A stretch of DNA of 10,686 nucleotides, taken from Candidatus Poseidoniaceae archaeon (GTDB lineage Archaea; Thermoplasmatota; Poseidoniia; Poseidoniales; Poseidoniaceae). Positions 8,075 to 10,686 of this stretch are shown here, piece after piece. How positions within the stretch are numbered: the stretch's first letter is position 1; the number at the start of each line of letters is the position of its first letter. The notes below the pieces were generated by a model that saw only the letters and a program-made list of their open reading frames with translations, was not told the DNA's origin and searched no databases. A program made the translations under genes and the position numbers. The stretch covers positions 1-10,686 of the forward strand of contig JAPKCL010000056.1 in assembly GCA_028822955.1 (NCBI GenBank), given 5' to 3'.

Positions 8075-8095
8075 ACCACCTTTTCGCAGTGGAAT

Positions 8096-8104
8096 GGTAA
8101 ATTC
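8096..8104 (+). promoter_or_regulatory. Possible weak TATA-like element for rfcL
   Basis: GGTAAATTC lies about 45 bases upstream of the rfcL ATG, at a suitable distance for an archaeal TATA box with a leader of about 18-20 bases. The match is weak, and rfcL could equally be read through from glyS. No Shine-Dalgarno sequence is evident before the rfcL ATG. Confidence 0.2.
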
Positions 8105-8144
8105 TTCACTGAAGGTTGAAGAACCCTCGGAAAATTGACGAACC

Positions 8145-9686
8145 ATGGCTGGTGTTACCGATTGGACCGAACGGCACCGCCCTTCGTCTGAACGCCAGTT
8201 AGAAGGCAATGAAGTTCAACGGCGAAAAATTCGTGCTTGGTTGGATGAATGGAAGAATGGTAATCCTCGAAAGAAGGCATTGCTCTTGGTTGGGCCACCA
8301 GGAGTTGGGAAGACTTCGGTAGCACGTGCGATTGCACAAGACATGGGCTGGAACGTCATCGAACTCAATGCTTCTGATGCACGTAACGCAGCAGCTATTC
8401 GGAAAGTTGCAACGCACGGGTCGACTCACCGTTCCTTGTTTCACAACCCTGATGAAAAGGAGAAAAGAACGCTGGTTTTACTCGATGAAGTTGACCACCT
8501 GTCCGGTGGGCTGATGGCTGTGAGTCAAAACCGAATCGAAATGGCAATGCAGGGTGAAGATGAAAAAGGAAAGGATGTATCTTTGAAAGGTGATTCAGGA
8601 GGAAAAGCAGAGTTGCTTAACCTTCTCGCTGAAACCCGTCAACCTGTCATTCTGGCCTGTAATGAAATCATGGGATTATGGGGCAGAGGCTCCTCTTGGA
8701 GTTCGACTCGAGATCGATTCACAAAGCATCTTCTTACCATCACATTTGACCGTGCCAGTGATGAAGCGCTACGACGTATTGCACGCCGGGTATTGCGTGA
8801 AGAGAAGTTAGAGTTCGATGATGCAGCCATTGAAGCACTCGTCGATAACAATCCCGGTGATTTACGTGCACTCGTTCGAGATTTACAAGTCATTTCTTCC
8901 ACTGCAACTGGAACACTCACAGAAGCAATGGTGACGAATCAAGCTCATGCTGGACGCCGAGATACTTCGGAAGGTGTGTTTCCTGGACTGGATAAGTTAT
9001 ACCGGGCAACTGATGCTGAGGAGGCCGTTCGAATTGGCCGTTCTATAGACAAATCCCCTCCAGATATGGTTAACTGGATCCATTGGAACAATGCTGCGTT
9101 ATTTCCTAAAGTCGATTCTATTGCCCGTGGAAATCGCAGTCTTTCGATGGCCTCCAAAATGTACATGGGCCAATTCAGAAGTACTGCACATCGCTCCTGG
9201 TACTGGAGTGGGCAACTCGCAAGTCTTTCCGCCTCAGTCACCAATACCGTGCCATTCTCAAATCGAATCTATCCATCATATCCAAATTTCCTTCGACGGC
9301 AATCAACTCGGACTCGGCCATCGATTCTCAAACGAATGGGAAGTTATTCTGGCATGAGTTCATCGGCACTTCGTGAAGAAACACTCCCCTTGCTTTCTGC
9401 TATGCTCAAAGACTCACCTCAAATCGGTGACTCGGAAAACTTTGCACTCTCACTCGCCTACGGATTTACTGGAGAAGAGCATGCATCGCTTGCAGGTTTA
9501 CCACTTTCTCGCAAAGCAACAAAACAACTCATTGCAAAATATGAAGTGGCTTATGAAAAGCAATTGAGTGAACGAACCTTTGAGCCATTGAAAGTTGAAG
9601 AAATAGAACCCGAACAAGAGCCTCACACTGAAGAAAAGAAGGATGAAGATGATGGCTCGTCAAACGGTCAAATGAAACTCTTTTGA
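8145..9686 (+). CDS. rfcL: Replication factor C large subunit (clamp loader)
   Basis: This AAA+ ATPase is, with RFC small subunits, the clamp loader that opens PCNA and places it on primed DNA. The 513 residues fit archaeal RFC-L, usually about 480-500. Landmarks: an N-terminal W-x-E-x-HRP box (7-12), Walker A GPPGVGKT (50-57), the ELNASD motif (73-78), Walker B LVLLDEVD (110-117), sensor 1 ACNE (171-174) and sensor 2 GDLRALVRDL (238-247). A helical collar domain fills about 275-475. Between Walker B and sensor 1 there is a charged segment (about 123-152) that is longer than I expect for this family. The acidic linker (484-504) ends in the C-terminal GQMKLF, a short PCNA-interacting (PIP) motif at the expected place. 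No intein interrupts the P-loop, a common intein site in archaeal RFC. It follows glyS by 70 bp and converges on trkH with one intervening base. Confidence 0.95.
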   Translation: MAGVTDWTERHRPSSERQLEGNEVQRRKIRAWLDEWKNGNPRKKALLLVGPPGVGKTSVARAIAQDMGWNVIELNASDARNAAAIRKVATHGSTHRSLFHNPDEKEKRTLVLLDEVDHLSGGLMAVSQNRIEMAMQGEDEKGKDVSLKGDSGGKAELLNLLAETRQPVILACNEIMGLWGRGSSWSSTRDRFTKHLLTITFDRASDEALRRIARRVLREEKLEFDDAAIEALVDNNPGDLRALVRDLQVISSTATGTLTEAMVTNQAHAGRRDTSEGVFPGLDKLYRATDAEEAVRIGRSIDKSPPDMVNWIHWNNAALFPKVDSIARGNRSLSMASKMYMGQFRSTAHRSWYWSGQLASLSASVTNTVPFSNRIYPSYPNFLRRQSTRTRPSILKRMGSYSGMSSSALREETLPLLSAMLKDSPQIGDSENFALSLAYGFTGEEHASLAGLPLSRKATKQLIAKYEVAYEKQLSERTFEPLKVEEIEPEQEPHTEEKKDEDDGSSNGQMKLF

Positions 9687-9687
9687 T

Positions 9688-10686
9688 TCATTCAATTTTT
9701 TTCTTCTCGTCTTTATCTTCCATTAGACGGCGGAAAAGAGCGATTGCTGCACGGTCAGATTGTACACGTTTTTCTCTTCGCCAGGTGCGTGGGTGAAGAA
9801 GGATGACTGCAGTCAAAAGTTCGAGACGACCAAACCACATCAGAACTGAAGTAATTATCAAGGCACCCGAGTTCATTCCTGCCCAAGTCGAACTGGGACC
9901 GTAATCTCCCAATGTTGGACCTGTATTTCCAAGTGATGAGGCAACAACCATCGTCACGCTCTCAAAAGTATCTCCGGGCATGAATATTGCTAAAACAAGA
10001 CTTGAGATGAAAAATAACCCAACCCAAACAAACAGCATTCCAACGATGAGCCCAATTTGATTCTGTTCGACGACTTCGCCATTCATACGAATTTGCTCAA
10101 TTTTTCGTGGTTGGGCAATACGAACCAATTCCCTCATAGCTACTTTGAACGCTAAGGTCACTCTCAAAAGTTTCAATCCTCCACTGGTCGAACCTGCGCT
10201 CGCACCAACGACCATAAGAATAAACAGAATCAAATGCGTCACCAATGGCCAAGAAGCATCCATGTAGTCGGTTGAAGTATATCCTGTGCTTGTACCGATC
10301 GAAACAACTTGGAACATACTGTTACGAATTGCTCTGCCAGCAGAGGTTCCAGAAGCAATCAGAGCCACGAATACTGCAATGACACCGACGGTAATGTAAA
10401 CGACATAATTACGGAATTCTTCATCACCAAACGCTCTCTTGAAGTCTCCATCACGAATGAACCAGAGAAGCGTGAAATTAACACCAGCCAAGAACATGAA
10501 AACAATAATGATTGATTCGACCAAGAAGGAATCATAGAACCCAATACTTGCATCACGGGTGGAAAAACCACCAGATGGCATCGTCGTTAAAGCATGGTTT
10601 ACCGAATCAAACATGTCCATGGCACCAGAAAAGTACAGGAGTCAGAATTCTAAAAGGGTTAAGAAAAGATACAACCCCCATAAAGC
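9688..10686 (-). pseudogene. trkH: TrkH/KtrB-type potassium uptake channel subunit, partial and interrupted by an in-frame TGA
   Basis: This is the C-terminal half of a membrane subunit of a Trk/Ktr potassium transporter. From the ATG at 10620, 310 residues are open with family landmarks: pore-loop filter segments PSGGFST (15-21), GTSTGYTSTDY (109-119) and SLGNTGPTLG (229-238), the GSTSGGLK segment (143-150), GRLELLT (264-270), and hydrophobic helices near 34-54, 72-92, 125-141, 188-213 and 252-263. The first pore loop is missing, so 10620 is not a credible start. Upstream the same frame encodes LLYFSGA (10641-10621), then TGA (10642-10644), then ALWGLYLFLTLLEF (10686-10645), which continues the helix typical of TrkH before this pore loop. 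Homology therefore spans the stop and runs off the right edge. A sequencing error is as likely as real decay. No trkA regulator gene lies in the window. The tail is Lys/Glu-rich. Confidence 0.82.
9696..9702 (+). terminator. Poly-T tract, likely rfcL transcription terminator
   Basis: Seven consecutive T residues, followed by further T-rich sequence (TTCTTC, TCTTTATC), begin ten bases after the rfcL stop. Archaeal RNA polymerase commonly terminates at such U-rich tracts without a hairpin. The tract lies inside the 3' coding end of the opposing trkH frame, where it encodes the Lys-rich tail on the other strand. Confidence 0.45.

Noticed and set aside
8294..8317. Possible intein in the RFC P-loop
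   Set aside because: The Walker A motif and flanking sequence are continuous, with no insertion or splicing motifs.
10642..10644. TGA in trkH as a selenocysteine codon
   Set aside because: TrkH is not a known selenoprotein family, the site lies in a transmembrane helix rather than an active site, and archaeal selenocysteine use is restricted to a few lineages. An error or a nonsense mutation is simpler.
1..10686. CRISPR arrays, tRNA or rRNA genes, insertion sequences or a defence island
   Set aside because: Reading both strands, I saw no regularly spaced repeats, tRNA cloverleaf with flanking T-loop sequence, transposase frame or terminal inverted repeats. Lhr-like helicases occur near some defence genes, but no partner nuclease or other effector is present here.

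Overview
The window reads as a stretch of archaeal chromosome. It encodes an archaeal/eukaryotic-type glycyl-tRNA synthetase, an archaeal replication factor C large subunit and a very large Lhr-family helicase. Upstream regions show TATA-like elements rather than bacterial -35/-10 pairs. The moderate G+C (judged by eye at about 45%), the compact layout and the secreted lectin-like protein would fit a marine planktonic euryarchaeon such as the Poseidoniales (Marine Group II). That placement is inference: no rRNA gene is present.

Layout, left to right. (1) Positions 1-527, minus strand: the N-terminal 175 residues of a secreted C-type-lectin-domain protein, cut by the left edge, with a TATA-like element and a compact set of palindromes upstream. 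(2) 616-5898, minus: a 1760-residue Lhr-type superfamily 2 helicase, about twice the size of the usual archaeal Lhr core, with a long C-terminal region that seems to carry a duplicated module. (3) 5981-6295, minus: a small 2[4Fe-4S] ferredoxin, 82 bp upstream of lhr and possibly co-transcribed with it. (4) 6296-6403: a short divergent promoter region. (5) 6404-8074, plus: glycyl-tRNA synthetase. (6) 8145-9686, plus: RFC large subunit. (7) 9688-10686, minus: the C-terminal half of a TrkH/KtrB-type potassium uptake protein, convergent with rfcL, with one base between the two stop codons. The real reading frame runs past the right edge but is interrupted by an in-frame TGA at 10642-10644.

Most genes are housekeeping: translation (GlyRS), replication (RFC-L), repair or nucleic-acid remodelling (Lhr) and ion transport (TrkH). 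They do not form one pathway. I see no CRISPR array, tRNA, rRNA, insertion sequence, toxin-antitoxin pair or recognisable defence island. The points most worth a second look are the interrupted trkH frame, the extended and apparently internally duplicated Lhr C-terminus, the ferredoxin-lhr pairing, and the cysteine-free secreted lectin domain. No gene-free stretch exceeds 110 bases.
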